The translations under genes and the position numbers were made by a program. Below the pieces are notes generated by a model, which saw nothing but the letters and a program-made list of their open reading frames with translations, was not told the origin of the DNA and ran no database searches. This document shows, in pieces, positions 61,870-64,000 of a stretch of DNA of 64,000 bases (position 1 is its first letter; each line of letters begins with the position of its first letter). The DNA is from Lachnospiraceae bacterium (GTDB taxonomy: Bacteria > Bacillota > Clostridia > Lachnospirales > Lachnospiraceae), in assembly GCA_017540605.1 (NCBI GenBank), contig JAFYAS010000028.1, positions 1 to 64,000 on the forward strand, in the 5' to 3' direction.

Positions 61870-62766
61870 ATGAGTACATACGAGATGAAAAATGAATTTT
61901 TAACAGTAAAGGTAAAGAGCTTTGGTGCGGAGCTTATAAGCATCATAAACAACGAAACCAAGGAGGAATATCTTTGGAACGGTGATGAAAGATACTGGAA
62001 GAGAAATGCTCCCGTGCTTTTTCCTATTGTTGGAAGCCTGAAGAATGGTAGATACATTTACGGAGGAAAGGAATATCCCATGGGTCAGCACGGATTTGCA
62101 AGGGATATGGAGTTTGAACTTTTGGGTGAAGCAAAGGATAAGCTTTCCTTTGTACTGAAGGCTGATGCAGAAACTCTTGAAAAATATCCCTTTATGTTCG
62201 AGCTTTATATCGACTATGTGCTCGAGGGTTCGAAGCTTAAGGTGAACTGGAGAGTAGTAAATGTTGATAAGAAAACTATGTATTTTTCCATAGGCGGTCA
62301 TCCTGCATTTATGTGTCCTCTCGGAGATCGGGGAAAGCAAAGTGATTATTACCTTCTCTTTGATACTCCAAAGAATCTTGAATACGGAAAGCTTTCAGAA
62401 AACGGCTTGTTGGCTGAGAAGTATCTTGAGCTTAATACAAATGGCGGCGTGCTAAAGATTGATGAGCATCTCTTTGATGATGATGCACTTATCATTGAGG
62501 ATGAGCAGACTAAAACTGTATCACTTGCGGGCCCTGATAGAAAGGCTTATCTTACTGTTCAGTTTGATACCCCGCTTGTGGGACTTTGGTCCCCCGCAAA
62601 AAAGAATGCCCCCTTCGTATGTATAGAGCCCTGGAATGGCAGATGCGACAGCGAGGACTTTGTGGGAGAGTTAAAGGACAGAGAGTTTGGAAACTCTCTG
62701 GAGCCCGGTGAGGAATTTGAAAGCGGATATGATATAATTATTAGATTTTATGATGATGTAAAATAA
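61870..62766 (+). CDS. Aldose 1-epimerase family protein (LacX type)
   Basis: The start is ATG 61870 with GGAGG 8 bases upstream; an in-frame TTG at 61855 is less likely. The 298-residue protein has the galactose mutarotase-like fold: GAELISI, LWNGDERYWKRNAPVLFPIVG, MGQHGFARDMEFEL with a catalytic His, SIGGHPAFMCP with the second His, and CIEPWNGRCD with the catalytic Glu. It interconverts alpha and beta anomers of free sugars or sugar phosphates in the cytoplasm, consistent with the nearby glycosidase and glucokinase. Confidence 0.92.
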   Translation: MSTYEMKNEFLTVKVKSFGAELISIINNETKEEYLWNGDERYWKRNAPVLFPIVGSLKNGRYIYGGKEYPMGQHGFARDMEFELLGEAKDKLSFVLKADAETLEKYPFMFELYIDYVLEGSKLKVNWRVVNVDKKTMYFSIGGHPAFMCPLGDRGKQSDYYLLFDTPKNLEYGKLSENGLLAEKYLELNTNGGVLKIDEHLFDDDALIIEDEQTKTVSLAGPDRKAYLTVQFDTPLVGLWSPAKKNAPFVCIEPWNGRCDSEDFVGELKDREFGNSLEPGEEFESGYDIIIRFYDDVK

Positions 62767-62791
62767 AGTTATGAAAGACAGAGGTGAAAAC

Positions 62792-64000
62792 ATGAGAAAG
62801 AGACTGTTTGGAATATTAACTGCATGCTCCCTTTTCTTTGGATCAATAGGTGCCTGTGGCATAGTAAAGGCTGTGGACAAGGAAACTGCCGGCGACACTA
62901 TGCAGGTAGTAGAGGTTAATGAGGATTCGGATGAAACGGCTGAGACCGGGTCCCTTACTCCCGGTGCCTTTGATGTAGAGGTTAATGAAGCCTATGTGGA
63001 GGAAGCAGAGCTTGCCGTTTCAAATTATGAATTGGAGGGGGAGGTTGATACTCCCACATTTGCTGATAGTGATGTGGATAATACATATCCCAATGTATCG
63101 ACTGCTGTGGCGGCAGCTCTTGATACCTATCAGACTATAATTGAGTTTCCTACGGATAAGGAGTCTACCTGGAGCTTTCCTTATACCGACAAGAGCGAGA
63201 TCACAACCTTTGTGAACAACTTTCTTCAGGCAAATCCCAAGTTTTTCTATGTGGCATCCGTTAGCTATGTGACTCAGAGCGGATTTGTAAAAAGACTTAT
63301 TTTTACATTTACAGATACCAATGAGAATATAGAAAAAATGAGAGGCGAGCTTGCACTTGCTGTTGCAAGGGCTTCCTTTAAGGCGAAGGATATCTCGCTT
63401 ATCGATTCGGAAAAATGCCTGTTGGCTCATGATTATCTGGTGGAGCACTGTGAGTATGATGATGCATTTGACGGACTCACAGATGCACAAAAGAAGGTAA
63501 GCAATTCTATCAACGCCTATGGTGCTTTAGTAGAGGGAAAGGCAGTATGTCAGGGCTACACAGCAGCTTATACCTTGATCATGCAAAAGCTCGGTATCAC
63601 ATGTCTTTCAGTATCAAGCAAGCTTATGGGCAAGAAGTATTCAAACGGTACCTACGCCGGTCATATATGGAATCTGGTGAAGCTTGGAGATAATTATTAT
63701 CATGTGGATGCGACCTGGGATGATACCGGCATTCCCGGCATGGTAAAGCACAACAATCTTTTAAGATGTAAAAAGGGTATCGAGGAAACGGGACATCATG
63801 ATTTCACTCTTGATGCATATATAGCTGAGCTTACTATGAAGACTACCTACGAGAATGCTTACTGGATCAACATCACATCTCCAGTGGTAAGCTATAATGG
63901 CGCTCTTTATTATATTTACCCTGCTGATCCCGATTGCGAAAGAGCAGACGAGGAGAATCTTACTGCCGATGCGGATTTCATTTTTGTAAAGAAGCCCATA
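62792..64000 (+). CDS. Secreted transglutaminase-like protein, 3' end outside the window
   Basis: An open frame of 403 codons without stop runs to the last base. It begins 25 bases after the epimerase gene, with AGAGGTG 6 bases before ATG 62792. The N-terminus is a signal peptide (MRKRLFGILTACSLFFGSIGA...). An acidic segment follows, then a transglutaminase-like domain with the catalytic triad: Cys in EGKAVCQGYTAAY, His in YAGHIWNLVKLGD and Asp in YYHVDATWDD. It resembles, but is not a close copy of, the protein at 21432-22841. Such domains act as cell-surface proteases or peptide cross-linkers; the role is unknown. Confidence 0.85.
   Translation, partial: MRKRLFGILTACSLFFGSIGACGIVKAVDKETAGDTMQVVEVNEDSDETAETGSLTPGAFDVEVNEAYVEEAELAVSNYELEGEVDTPTFADSDVDNTYPNVSTAVAAALDTYQTIIEFPTDKESTWSFPYTDKSEITTFVNNFLQANPKFFYVASVSYVTQSGFVKRLIFTFTDTNENIEKMRGELALAVARASFKAKDISLIDSEKCLLAHDYLVEHCEYDDAFDGLTDAQKKVSNSINAYGALVEGKAVCQGYTAAYTLIMQKLGITCLSVSSKLMGKKYSNGTYAGHIWNLVKLGDNYYHVDATWDDTGIPGMVKHNNLLRCKKGIEETGHHDFTLDAYIAELTMKTTYENAYWINITSPVVSYNGALYYIYPADPDCERADEENLTADADFIFVKKPI

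Overview
The window looks like a chromosome segment of a Gram-positive anaerobe of the Clostridia, most likely Lachnospiraceae (Butyrivibrio/Roseburia type). The reasons are the moderate GC content, the strong AGGAGG ribosome binding sites, the presence of HPr kinase, the conserved Firmicutes order rplS-rbgA-rnhB-ylqG-ylqH, BspA-like leucine-rich surface proteins, and a type IV pilus cluster with no secretin. The family assignment is inference from gene content; no 16S rRNA gene is present.

Layout. 1-3742: a capsule/exopolysaccharide tyrosine kinase (cpsD type) converges on a dTDP-rhamnose precursor operon rfbA-rfbB-rfbC (rfbD is absent). 3850-11425: two paralogous secreted surface proteins with LRR_5 C-termini, a small membrane protein and an orphan prepilin. 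11466-21017: housekeeping block rplS, signal peptidase, rbgA, second signal peptidase, rnhB, a FliK-like and an FlhB-C-like protein, yraN, valS and a response regulator whose 3' end runs into an antisense tRNA-Leu gene. 21060-24120: a repeat-rich accessory zone with an AT-rich secreted transglutaminase-like protein and a minus-strand tRNA cluster (Pro, Gly, Arg, His, Gln and an Arg-ACG-like gene with a mispaired acceptor stem). 24200-34251: cation efflux, HPr kinase, glucokinase, 4-alpha-glucanotransferase, PlsC, acylphosphatase, small enzymes and a secreted PPC/FnIII protein.

34435-59891: a long type IV pilus locus, which is the most interesting part. It opens with a 2835-residue protein carrying a canonical prepilin signal, continues with three further prepilin-like proteins (two with InlB/MucBP-like adhesin repeats), a major pilin with its own promoter and a palindrome over the -10 box, then prepilin peptidase, PilC, a PilM-PilN fusion, PilO and PilB. 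PilB carries a near-consensus double MshEN motif, a known c-di-GMP-binding module. Twelve bases downstream lies a 1435-residue fusion of a LacI-type sugar-binding domain, an apparently active GGDEF (GGDEI) diguanylate cyclase and a full-length family 3 glycoside hydrolase, followed by a cytoplasmic LRR protein. My interpretation is that sugar binding and hydrolysis may be coupled to c-di-GMP synthesis and so to extension of adhesive pili on plant or mucin glycans.

59892-64000: a DUF885-type lipoprotein peptidase, an aldose 1-epimerase-like protein and the start of a secreted transglutaminase-like protein that runs off the end. Three copies of a highly structured intergenic repeat (near 221, 26694 and 34259) and a 78-base tandem repeat (33006-33170) are species-specific-looking elements.
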